Positions 42,991 through 50,233 of a stretch of 64,000 nt of DNA are shown here, piece by piece; positions within the stretch are counted from its first letter, which is position 1; the number at the start of each line of letters is the position of its first letter. Both the position numbers and the translations under genes were made by a program. The notes under the pieces were generated by a model. The model worked only from the letters and a program-made list of their open reading frames with translations, searched no databases and had not been told where the DNA came from. This DNA is from an uncultured Candidatus Melainabacteria bacterium (GTDB lineage Bacteria > Cyanobacteriota > Vampirovibrionia > Gastranaerophilales > Gastranaerophilaceae). Location of the stretch: the NCBI GenBank assembly GCA_934757275.1, contig CAKVLN010000004.1, positions 62,001-126,000 of the forward strand. Reading direction: 5' to 3'.

Positions 42991-43833
42991 CTAAATCTTC
43001 AACGCATCAAGTAAAGTTAATTTTGATGAATCAACTGCTACGTCAGAAGTATTTAAGCGCAAGAGTGGAATATTTTTATTTGTTCCATGGTAGTCACTTC
43101 CGCCAGTGATTAGCAAATTATTGTCGCTTGCACATTTGGTCAAAAATTCTATTTCAGAAAAATCATACCTCGAATAGTAGCATTCCAAGCCTTGAATACC
43201 AAAGGTTTTCATTTTTTCTAATTTCGGCAAAAACTCATCTAAGGTAAAATGTTTTTCACCTTCGCCACCAATTGGGTGCGCCCAGACGACAATTCCGCCA
43301 GCCTTTTTAATCGTTTCAATTGCGTCTTTGCCGTCAAAACGTGTGTTGCCAGTCTTGATATTGTCTAAATATTTTTTCATCGCAGAAACATTGTCACTAG
43401 CAAGCCCACGATTTACAAGAATATTTGCAAGGTGCGTTTTCACAACACTTTTCCTTGAATAAAGCCAATTTTTCTCTTCTTCGGTGAGTTCAATATTGAA
43501 AACTTCTTTGAGGTATTTAATTCTAGTTTCTAGTTTTTGGCGTCTTAAAAGCTTACCTTTTTCAATCAAGGCAAGCAAATCTGGATTGTTGATATCAACG
43601 CCATAGCCTAAGATGTGGCACTTGATATCGTCACAAAGACAGGTAAGTTCAACGCCTTTGATGAACTTTATATAGCTAGGCACAAGGCTTGCCATCTCTT
43701 TGCAACCTTCAATTGTATCATGGTCAGTTAGTGCAAAAATTTCGACACCACTCTTTTCTAGGTTTTTGATTAGCTCAGAAACCTTGTCGCTTCCGTCTGA
43801 ATTGTTACTATGTATGTGTAAATCGGCTTTCAT
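42991..43833 (-). CDS. PHP-domain phosphoesterase (RNase AM/YciV-like)
   Basis: The 280-residue protein starts KADLHIHSNNSDGSDKVSEL and continues IFALTDHDTIEG and GVELTC, the first PHP metal-binding motifs. Later come VVWAHPIGGEGEKHF and GGSDYHG, completing the trinuclear site. The domain order and length match the YciV/TrpH branch, which removes 5' nucleotides from RNA or splits 3',5'-nucleoside bisphosphates. A TATAAT box 8 nt upstream of the ATG supports this start. Confidence 0.87.
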   Translation of the reverse strand: MKADLHIHSNNSDGSDKVSELIKNLEKSGVEIFALTDHDTIEGCKEMASLVPSYIKFIKGVELTCLCDDIKCHILGYGVDINNPDLLALIEKGKLLRRQKLETRIKYLKEVFNIELTEEEKNWLYSRKSVVKTHLANILVNRGLASDNVSAMKKYLDNIKTGNTRFDGKDAIETIKKAGGIVVWAHPIGGEGEKHFTLDEFLPKLEKMKTFGIQGLECYYSRYDFSEIEFLTKCASDNNLLITGGSDYHGTNKNIPLLRLNTSDVAVDSSKLTLLDALKI

Positions 43834-43841
43834 ATAAGGAA

Positions 43842-43847
43842 ATTATA
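43842..43847 (-). promoter_or_regulatory. -10 box with very short or no leader
   Basis: Minus-strand TATAAT is 8 nt before the ATG of the PHP gene. The leader would be 0-2 nt and there is no Shine-Dalgarno sequence. Confidence 0.45.
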
Positions 43848-43990
43848 CATCAAAATTCTTGCAAAATTAATAGTTGTAGTTATTTCTGGAGATTGTTAAT
43901 TTTTGGTTAAAAAAGCGGGTTTTTATGCAGAATAGAGTAATAATATAAGTGTTGAAAGTAATAGGTCATAGATATGAAAGGAGAATGATT

Positions 43991-44452
43991 ATGAAATTCT
44001 TAATTAAAAAATCACCAGATGGATTTATTAAATCAGTTAATGACGAGATTAGTTCAATATTAAATAGAAATTTTGATAGTTTCTTCCCTGAATACATTTA
44101 TAACGAGGCAGAAGAAGCTGACAAATTCGCAATGCCAGTAGAATTGCATGAAAAAGAAAAGGAATATAGTGTAAGGGCTGAGTTGCCTGGAGTTAAGAAA
44201 GAGGACTTAGATATTGATATTGATAAAAACCATATCACTATTAATGCTAAGAAAGAAGAGGAAAAGAAAGAAGATACAAAAGGTTTCAGAAAATCTGAAT
44301 TTAGATATGGCGAATTTTCAAGAACAGTATACTTCCCTCAAGAAATTGATGTTGAAAAAACTTCTGCTAAGTTAGAACACGGTATTTTGGAAATCGAAGC
44401 TCCAAAACTTGCCGCTGAAAAAGGTAACATCAAAAAACTTGCAGTTCACTAA
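43991..44452 (+). CDS. Hsp20/alpha-crystallin small heat-shock protein
   Basis: The 153-residue protein has an alpha-crystallin domain at about residues 55-145: YSVRAELPGVKKEDLDIDID, then FRYGEFSRTVYFPQEID and the closing GILEIEAPK. Such proteins hold unfolding clients as large oligomers. AAAGGAG lies 8 nt before ATG 43991, which excludes the upstream in-frame start. No CIRCE or ROSE element is visible in the leader. A terminator follows. Confidence 0.9.
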   Translation: MKFLIKKSPDGFIKSVNDEISSILNRNFDSFFPEYIYNEAEEADKFAMPVELHEKEKEYSVRAELPGVKKEDLDIDIDKNHITINAKKEEEKKEDTKGFRKSEFRYGEFSRTVYFPQEIDVEKTSAKLEHGILEIEAPKLAAEKGNIKKLAVH

Positions 44453-44513
44453 TTTGACTGAATTTTGGGGGAAAAGGTTAATGGTGCAAAATTGCACTCC
44501 ATAAATTTAAGTA

Positions 44514-44545
44514 AAGCTACGTTCAATCTTGAGCGTAGCTTTATT
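44514..44545 (+). terminator. Terminator after hsp20
   Basis: AAAGCTACG and CGTAGCTTT enclose an ~11-nt loop, followed by ATTT. It is a modest T-tail, but the placement fits the end of the hsp20 transcript. Confidence 0.6.
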
Positions 44546-44582
44546 TGGTAGAAATAGCGTATGACAAAAACGCACTTATAAC

Positions 44583-44813
44583 TTAAATAATTGTTTTTAG
44601 ATATTCTACAATATCCGCCGACTCATACATCTGGAGATTTCTGTCATTATCAACGAGAAAGGGAACTTGTCTTTTTCCACCGAGTTTAATTAAATTCTCT
44701 TCATTAAATTTATTTTTAATATCAATCGGATTGAACTTTATTTTATGCTCTTCTAAAAAGGCAAGAACTTTTTTGCAATATGGGCAACTTTCTAAAATAT
44801 ACAAATCTAACAT
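44583..44813 (-). CDS. Glutaredoxin-like thiol oxidoreductase
   Basis: The 76-residue protein is a minimal glutaredoxin fold: SCPYCKKVLAFL with the redox pair CPYC, GGKRQVPFLVDN with the cis-proline, and ESADIVEYL at the C-terminus. It would reduce disulfides or handle glutathione-type adducts in the cytoplasm. AGGAGG-like sequence (AGGAGGTG) lies before the ATG. It is convergent with hsp20. Confidence 0.85.
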   Translation of the reverse strand: MLDLYILESCPYCKKVLAFLEEHKIKFNPIDIKNKFNEENLIKLGGKRQVPFLVDNDRNLQMYESADIVEYLKTII

Positions 44814-44962
44814 AAAACACCTCCTATAGTATTAAGTTTAAGCTAAATTCTTAGTTTTACATTGACCAATAATTTATAGCCAATTATTTAATAATTTTTT
44901 TTGTAACTAGCAAAAAAAAATTTTTAGCGGTTTTATAATATAATATATCAGGAAGAAGTTTA

Positions 44963-46354
44963 ATGAGAATACTACCAAATTTTTCACTAAAACCTACATT
45001 TCAGATAAATAACAACATCACAAAGCCAACTGATAATACACAACTAATCCAACAAATCAGTGCATGTGATACGGTATCTTTCGGGCGTTCTGCTGGTAAT
45101 GCAGAGGCTTTAAGAGAGCTGATGTCTTATAAAATTCCAGATATGTATTCTGGCAAAATTGTAATTGCACCTAAGGTTGTAGAAAAGTTTTTTGAAAATA
45201 AAGTTTTTTCTGGCACAGTAAAAAGTATTGTAAAAACTCTCGCACCTTACGAAGCTAGCTTGCATACTGTAGAAAAAGAAGTTTTTAGCTTGATAAAAGC
45301 TAAAGCCAAACAGTTTCCAGACAAGAAACTTGATGAAGTTATAAAGGAGCTTTCTGTTAACTATGATGGTAAGTTGAGAAAATTGCAACAACCGATTTTT
45401 TCTAAATTAGAAATCATGGCGCAAGATATGCCGCTAACTCAAAGAAAACAATTTGCCGAATTGATGAATTTGGTTAACAAAAAGTTGGTTAAAGAGCCTG
45501 TATGTGTGCCATTTAATGCTGGTGAATTTCGTTATAAATTGAAAAGAATTGCTGACGAAATTAATGCAAAAAACAATAAAGACGAAATGGACGCAATCAA
45601 AAAGATTATGAGAATGGCGCAACAAATTCCAGAAGTTAGTGAAGTAGAAGGAACAAACGTACATTCAATTCACTCAAAAGTGAAGAGAAATAAAAAAACA
45701 AAAACACAAAAAAATATCATGCGAAAAAGAAGTGATATCTTGAAAAAGATTGAAGCGATTCAAATGGCATCAGCACTCAGGGATAACCGAGAACTTGAGA
45801 ACTTGATTGCACAAACTCGTTCGAAGATTTTTAATATACCTTTGGTTATCAATTTTAATAGAAAATCTTTTATCCATGATTTGCAAAAAATAACTAATAC
45901 TTTGGAAGACAGAAATTTGGCGAAACTAATGACGCAGACTGCAGCAGAATTGCCAAAATCAAAACAAGAGGTTTCAGCATTTATTGTGAAAGCCGCTAAT
46001 TCTTCTTCTGAAAAAATTGGCTACGATTTGCTTGAAGGTTCTACTGGAAGTATTGAACACTTAGTTCCTTATGCGACAAAAGGCAAAGATTCGCTTGAAA
46101 ATTATGGTATAAGTACGGCTTATTATAATAGTGAGCGTGGAAATAGAAGTATGGAACAACAACTTTTGCGCCACCCAGAAACATATCGCAACTGCCAAAA
46201 ACAAGTCAACCGACTTATTGAACTCTACAACAATGGAACTTTTAATAAGATTGGTTTAAGCAAATGGTATATTATAAATTTTGCAAGAAGAATGTTCAAA
46301 CTTTCACCACCTGATAGACCAATGATACTGGACATTAGCGGGTTGAAGAAATAA
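44963..46354 (+). CDS. SFG-motif protein with C-terminal HNH-like nuclease region
   Basis: The 463-residue protein has an N-terminal ~40-residue polar segment ending in TVSFGRSAG, a motif shared with several other proteins here. A long helical, Lys-rich middle contains two related ~75-residue halves (FNAGEFRYKLKRIADEINAK versus FNRKSFIHDLQKITNTLEDR). At about residues 364-400, GSIEHLVPYATKGKDSLENY followed by YYNSERGNRS fits an HNH nuclease core (catalytic His in EHLVP, then two Asn). No signal peptide is seen. It may be an exported toxin or host-directed effector; that is inference. The promoter has TATAAT at 44934-44939, and an upstream ACTAGC-A-tract like that of the gene at 52.7 kb. Confidence 0.6.
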   Translation: MRILPNFSLKPTFQINNNITKPTDNTQLIQQISACDTVSFGRSAGNAEALRELMSYKIPDMYSGKIVIAPKVVEKFFENKVFSGTVKSIVKTLAPYEASLHTVEKEVFSLIKAKAKQFPDKKLDEVIKELSVNYDGKLRKLQQPIFSKLEIMAQDMPLTQRKQFAELMNLVNKKLVKEPVCVPFNAGEFRYKLKRIADEINAKNNKDEMDAIKKIMRMAQQIPEVSEVEGTNVHSIHSKVKRNKKTKTQKNIMRKRSDILKKIEAIQMASALRDNRELENLIAQTRSKIFNIPLVINFNRKSFIHDLQKITNTLEDRNLAKLMTQTAAELPKSKQEVSAFIVKAANSSSEKIGYDLLEGSTGSIEHLVPYATKGKDSLENYGISTAYYNSERGNRSMEQQLLRHPETYRNCQKQVNRLIELYNNGTFNKIGLSKWYIINFARRMFKLSPPDRPMILDISGLKK

Positions 46355-46372
46355 TAGATTTAAGGAGTTTTT

Positions 46373-46735
46373 ATGAATATTAATAACCAATCACAAGTAT
46401 CATTTGGTATAAGGGTTGCACCAGAATTGAGGGAACAACTTATTGATAGTATCAAAAAACCACAACCTAAAAAATTGGTTAAGGCAATAAATCAAAAAAT
46501 CGACGAGATTGATAAAATTGGGGTTGATACGTTTGAATTGGTTATTGGTGAAGTTCCTCAAAGAGATAAACAAGGCTTTTTCTTGCGAAATATAAAACGT
46601 CCTGATAAAGATTTTTTTATTGGCAAAAAAGCGAAGGGTAACTTCCTTTCAGCCTTTCTCGCTCTGCAGAAAGAAGACCTACTCCGTGCCGAAGACGCCG
46701 TCGCCAAACTAAGCGGCGGAAGGTATGTGGTGTAA
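46373..46735 (+). CDS. Small SFG-motif protein following the HNH-like gene
   Basis: The 120-residue protein begins MNINNQSQVSFGIRVAPELR, sharing the N-terminal SFG motif with its upstream neighbour. It starts 18 bp after that gene, with AAGGAG before its ATG, so the two are probably one operon. The rest is a compact alpha/beta-looking domain with no recognised family. Given the HNH-like partner, an immunity or chaperone role is possible but unsupported beyond adjacency. Confidence 0.6.
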   Translation: MNINNQSQVSFGIRVAPELREQLIDSIKKPQPKKLVKAINQKIDEIDKIGVDTFELVIGEVPQRDKQGFFLRNIKRPDKDFFIGKKAKGNFLSAFLALQKEDLLRAEDAVAKLSGGRYVV

Positions 46736-46858
46736 AAGATTGAAAATAAACAGGCTTATGTTGTTATAAGTAATCAATATTTATAAATTTCACAAAATTA
46801 GTGCTTATTTTATAGAAGTTTTTAACATTATTAAAACTTCTAATTGAATATATTTCTC

Positions 46859-47096
46859 AATGGAACTATTTGCCACCACAAACTTTGCAGGGAATTCCAC
46901 CACGCTTAATTGCGTCTTTTCTGTCAATGCTTATGCAATTTACAGTGCATTTTTTAGCATATTGACAACCTGGGGCGTGGATTTTTCCAGTTTTTGTATT
47001 AAAAATAACGATATCCGCAAAAACAGGTGCTGCAAATATTATGGCTACAATTAATAGTAAAAATATCTTCTTCATACAACTCCTTTATGCAACAAT
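46859..47096 (-). repeat. 238-bp duplicated segment, copy 2 (inverted)
   Basis: It is the inverted near-identical partner of 38871-39108. The 7.75 kb between the copies could invert by homologous recombination. Confidence 0.85.
46866..47075 (-). CDS. Small secreted Ada-like zinc-binding-domain protein, copy 2
   Basis: The 69-residue translation is identical to that of the gene at 38891-39100; one silent base difference is seen in the coding part. It has the same signal peptide, the same Cys pattern and the same AAAGGAG. Like copy 1 it lies downstream of a tRNA gene in tRNA-terminator-gene order (here tRNA-Ala on the minus strand). Confidence 0.75.
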   Translation of the reverse strand: MKKIFLLLIVAIIFAAPVFADIVIFNTKTGKIHAPGCQYAKKCTVNCISIDRKDAIKRGGIPCKVCGGK

Positions 47097-47129
47097 TATA
47101 AAACGAAAAAGTTAAAATAACATTTCATA

Positions 47130-47252
47130 AACCCTTTGCTACGATTGAAAAACTTGTAAAACTTGCAAAACAAGGAATTGCGGAAGTTGGTTTCGCTGAA
47201 TTTAAGTCTGCAATAATTTCTTCAAAAGATATAGATGCTGAAAGCATTAAAA
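47130..47252 (+). pseudogene. Possible gene fragment without start
   Basis: A plus-strand frame reads HKPFATIEKLVKLAKQGIAE followed by VGFAEFKSAIISSKDID, with coding-like composition, and runs into the tRNA-Ala terminator. There is no start codon or ribosome-binding site, so it is probably the remnant of a protein gene disrupted by rearrangement next to the duplicated segment. Confidence 0.3.
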
Positions 47253-47269
47253 AAGAGCCCGAAGGCTCT
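47248..47269 (-). terminator. tRNA-Ala terminator
   Basis: On the minus strand AGAGCC-TTCG-GGCTCT is followed by six T. It carries the stable TTCG tetraloop and lies 28 bp after the tRNA. Confidence 0.85.
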
Positions 47270-47296
47270 GATTTTAATTGTTCTAGTTGTTTTAAA

Positions 47297-47372
47297 TGGT
47301 GGAGGTTAGGAGATTCGAACTCCTGACCCCCTGCGTGCAAAGCAGGTGCTCTACCAGCTGAGCTAAACCCCC
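47297..47372 (-). tRNA. tRNA-Ala (anticodon TGC)
   Basis: The minus strand begins GGGGGTTTAGCTCAGCTGG, has the anticodon loop TTTGCAC with TGC, the T-arm AGGAGTTCGAATCTCCT, and acceptor end AACCTCCA with CCA encoded. All stems pair, with one G-T in the acceptor stem. Confidence 0.95.
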
Positions 47373-47575
47373 ATTTCGGTTGTTTTGGTCGTGTAACCTC
47401 TATTTGATATCGGCTACATTTATTATTGTACATGGTGATTTTTTTTTGTAAAGAGGGTATTTTATTTTTGTAAAAATTTTTGTTAATGGTGGGAACGCAT
47501 TTTACGCAAATAACTATTATAGCAGACTTAATGCAGCTTTTCCCACCCTACGTTTCTAAAAAACATAAAAACCGA

Positions 47576-48799
47576 CTAAAGTTTCTTAACGATTTCTTCC
47601 AAGCAGATTTTTACATGGGCATAATTTAAGCCGCCTTGCATATACGCAACATAAGGTGCACGCATAGGTCCATCAGCCGAAAGTTCTATTGTTGAACCTT
47701 CAATAAATGTTCCACCTGCCATAATTACCTTATCTTCATACCCTGGAATATATTCTGGAATAGGCGTTACATAGCCATTCACAGGCGAAAGTGACTGAAT
47801 TGTTCGACAAAATTCCTCTAGCGGTTCTGGCGCACCAAAAATAATATTCTGAATAATATCTGTTCTCTTTTCATAATACTTAGGACTAGAATCAAAACCG
47901 ATATCCTCAAACACTTTTGACGCCAATATTGCACCCTTTATAGCCTCTGACACAATAGAAGGTGCCATAAACAAGCCTTGAAAAATCAATCTGTGTTGGT
48001 TAAACATTGCGCCACCTTCAGAGCCAATTCCAGGGGCAGTTAGACGATTTGCAGCTCTATCTACCAAAAGTTCTTTACCCGCAATATAACCACCAGCCTC
48101 AACAATACCACCACCAGCATTTTTAATCAAAGAACCAGCCATCAAGTCTGCACCAACCTCTAAAGGTTCTTTGGTATCGGCAAATTCTCCATAACAATTA
48201 TCCACAAAGCAAATGCAATTAGGATTTTTTGCTTTAACTACTTTACAGATTTGCTCAATAGTTTCCATCGCCAAAGATTTTCTTGTTGAATATCCCTTAG
48301 AACGTTGAATTAAAACCATTGTCGTAGTATCATCAACCATTTCTTCAAGTTTGTCGAAATCAATTTCCATTCCATCAATCAGCGGAACTTCATCATACAA
48401 AACGCCATTTCCGATAAGTGAAGAACGCTTAGTTTCCTCATCACCGGCAGTACCGATAACCTCTTGCATCGTATCATAAGGAGTTCCTGCAACAGAAATC
48501 AACTTGTCGCCATATTTAAGATTGCCGAACAAAGCGCAAGCTAGAGTGTGCGTTCCAGACGCAAAATGTATTCTAACCAAAGCCTTTTCTGCACCAAAAA
48601 CCTGCGCAAAAACCTTATCCAAAACTTCACGACCCAAGTCATCATGCCCGTATCCTGAAACCGTATAAAAATGTTCTGGAGCAACTTTATTATCAAAAAA
48701 CGCCTTCAAAACCTTTCTTTGATTAAAGTCCCTAATATCATTTACTTGTTCAAATTCTTTTTCTAAAAATCTTTCAGCTTGTTTAAAATCATAATTCAT
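47576..48799 (-). CDS. Methionine gamma-lyase-family PLP enzyme (YnbB/'aluminium resistance' group)
   Basis: The 407-residue protein follows the PF06838 pattern: YTVSGYGHDDLGREVLDKVF, then EKALVRIHFASGTHTLACAL, then LISVAGTPYDTMQEVIG. The likely PLP lysine is in AGSLIKNAGGG. It is a fold-type I enzyme related to Cys/Met metabolism lyases; the physiological reaction is not established. The group is common in Firmicutes and cyanobacteria. ATG 48799 is chosen over TTG 48820 because family members begin near this point. Confidence 0.85.
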   Translation of the reverse strand: MNYDFKQAERFLEKEFEQVNDIRDFNQRKVLKAFFDNKVAPEHFYTVSGYGHDDLGREVLDKVFAQVFGAEKALVRIHFASGTHTLACALFGNLKYGDKLISVAGTPYDTMQEVIGTAGDEETKRSSLIGNGVLYDEVPLIDGMEIDFDKLEEMVDDTTTMVLIQRSKGYSTRKSLAMETIEQICKVVKAKNPNCICFVDNCYGEFADTKEPLEVGADLMAGSLIKNAGGGIVEAGGYIAGKELLVDRAANRLTAPGIGSEGGAMFNQHRLIFQGLFMAPSIVSEAIKGAILASKVFEDIGFDSSPKYYEKRTDIIQNIIFGAPEPLEEFCRTIQSLSPVNGYVTPIPEYIPGYEDKVIMAGGTFIEGSTIELSADGPMRAPYVAYMQGGLNYAHVKICLEEIVKKL

Positions 48800-48894
48800 A
48801 ATATGAAAATCATATTGCAAGCACAGAGGGTAGTCAATGGGAAGTAAGGCAAGAGGGCAATTAAAAATTTTTCAATTTAGGTTATTTTCTTAAT

Positions 48895-49593
48895 ATGAAA
48901 AAATTTGCACTACTATTCTTAATCACAATAATTCCAGTTTTAGCGTTTGATGTATACATGCCAGACGAATATAAGTTTAAAGATAATGGTGATAAGCTTT
49001 TATTCGTACTGGATTACTCCAATAGCATGGGCGAATATTTAGAACATAAAACCAAGGTTAATCAAGTAAAAGAAATGATGAGCTACCTTCTACCCCAAAT
49101 CTCTCCAGAAACAAAAGTCGGACTCAGAGTCTATGGTCACACTTGTAATATAATCGCCTATAATGCCTGCAGAAGTTCAGAATTAGTTACACCATTAGGT
49201 TTTGCCAATTCAACAAACATATTATCAGAAATGTCACGCCTTCGCCCAAGAGGCATGACGCCAATAACATATTCCTTAAAACAAGCCGTAAACAAAGATT
49301 TGCAAGGCTATGACGGCATTAAACATATAATTCTATTAACAGATGGTGGTGAAAATTGTGACGAAAGCCCCTGCGATTATTCTATAGAATTGGTAAAAAA
49401 TCGTAAAGACATCAAAATCGACGTCATAGCATTTAATGTTCACGATGACGACGATTTAGCACAACTAAGATGTACCGCCGATGTTACGGGCGGACATTTT
49501 ACAGAAGCAGAAACAAAAGCTCAATTATTCCACTCTATGGAAGAACTTATTTTGCCACACAAAAGTGTAGAAGCAACCATATACAAGGAATAA
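48895..49593 (+). CDS. Secreted von Willebrand factor A-domain protein
   Basis: The 232-residue protein has a signal peptide (MKKFALLFLITIIPVLA). A vWA domain follows with a complete MIDAS: DYSNSMGEY (DxSxS), Thr in RPRGMTPITYS and Asp in HIILLTDGGENCDE. Such domains bind protein ligands through a divalent metal. The Cys pairs (HTCNIIAYNACRSS, GENCDESPC) suggest disulfides outside the cytoplasm. It is a free periplasmic or secreted protein; no membrane anchor is seen. Confidence 0.88.
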   Translation: MKKFALLFLITIIPVLAFDVYMPDEYKFKDNGDKLLFVLDYSNSMGEYLEHKTKVNQVKEMMSYLLPQISPETKVGLRVYGHTCNIIAYNACRSSELVTPLGFANSTNILSEMSRLRPRGMTPITYSLKQAVNKDLQGYDGIKHIILLTDGGENCDESPCDYSIELVKNRKDIKIDVIAFNVHDDDDLAQLRCTADVTGGHFTEAETKAQLFHSMEELILPHKSVEATIYKE

Positions 49594-49620
49594 AAGGCTT
49601 TGTGTTTGCTGAATTATTAG

Positions 49621-49866
49621 CTATTTCAACATTGTCGAAATAAACCTAATAGAATCATCTGCTAATTCTTTCACAAAATCTTTTGCGATTTTATGCAAAG
49701 GTCGACTGTCAATTTTATCAAAAATTGCATAAATTGGGTCGCCACCATTGTTAAATCGCATTTGACGATCTTTTTTGTTTAAGTAGTAACAATGAAAATC
49801 AGGCGGAATGTCAATAGTTCCAGCTGGTTTTTTGTTTCGTTCAATAGCGTCATAAGTTGCAGTCAT
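49621..49866 (-). CDS. 81-residue protein, unknown function
   Basis: It starts MTATYDAIERNKKPAGTIDI and is mixed polar, without signal peptide or cysteine pairs. A GAGAG lies before the ATG. No family is recognised. It stands alone between the vWA gene (convergent) and repeat-rich DNA. Confidence 0.5.
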   Translation of the reverse strand: MTATYDAIERNKKPAGTIDIPPDFHCYYLNKKDRQMRFNNGGDPIYAIFDKIDSRPLHKIAKDFVKELADDSIRFISTMLK

Positions 49867-49994
49867 AATGTTTACTCTCGATTAAATATCTCTTACATGT
49901 ATATAAAGTTAATTTAAAGAAGAGGATTTCAAGAACGAGGTTTTTCGTTACATTTCTTAATAGTTTTTTTAGGGGGGATTTGTTTTGATGAGGG

Positions 49995-50165
49995 AAATGT
50001 TGTGGAAGTGAATAGATCAATAAATCAATAAATCAATAAGTGAATAAGTGACTGAGTGAATAAGTTCATTTTAGTTATTTTCAATATCGAACTGAGTTAA
50101 ACATGGAATATATTTAATACGAACTTATTCACTCATTCACTTATTGACCTATTCACTTTCTCCCA
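49995..50165. repeat. Octamer-repeat palindromic element, complete copy
   Basis: The left arm, 50006-50069, is eight consecutive 8-bp units (AAGTGAAT, AGATCAAT, AAATCAAT twice, AAGTGAAT, AAGTGACT, GAGTGAAT, AAGTTCAT). The right arm, 50121-50158, carries the same kind of unit in reverse complement (GAACTT, ATTCACTC, ATTCACTT, ATTGACCT, ATTCACTT). It fills most of the 367-bp gap at 49867-50233; the rest is AT-rich sequence and the recG promoter. Confidence 0.65.
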
Positions 50166-50221
50166 TTACCCCATTCCCTTTCATCATTCTCTTCCCCCCT
50201 GCCATTTGTTTATCACTATAG

Positions 50222-50227
50222 TATAAT
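50222..50227 (+). promoter_or_regulatory. -10 box of a leaderless recG transcript
   Basis: A perfect TATAAT is placed exactly 6 nt before the ATG at 50234, without a Shine-Dalgarno sequence. Confidence 0.6.
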
Positions 50228-50233
50228 TTTCTT

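Noticed and set aside
47125..47433. 102-codon minus-strand frame across tRNA-Ala
   Set aside because: It overlaps the tRNA and its terminator and has no gene-like start.
50006..50158. CRISPR array in the octamer-repeat region
   Set aside because: The units are 8 bp, degenerate and contiguous, with no unique spacers; no cas gene is present.
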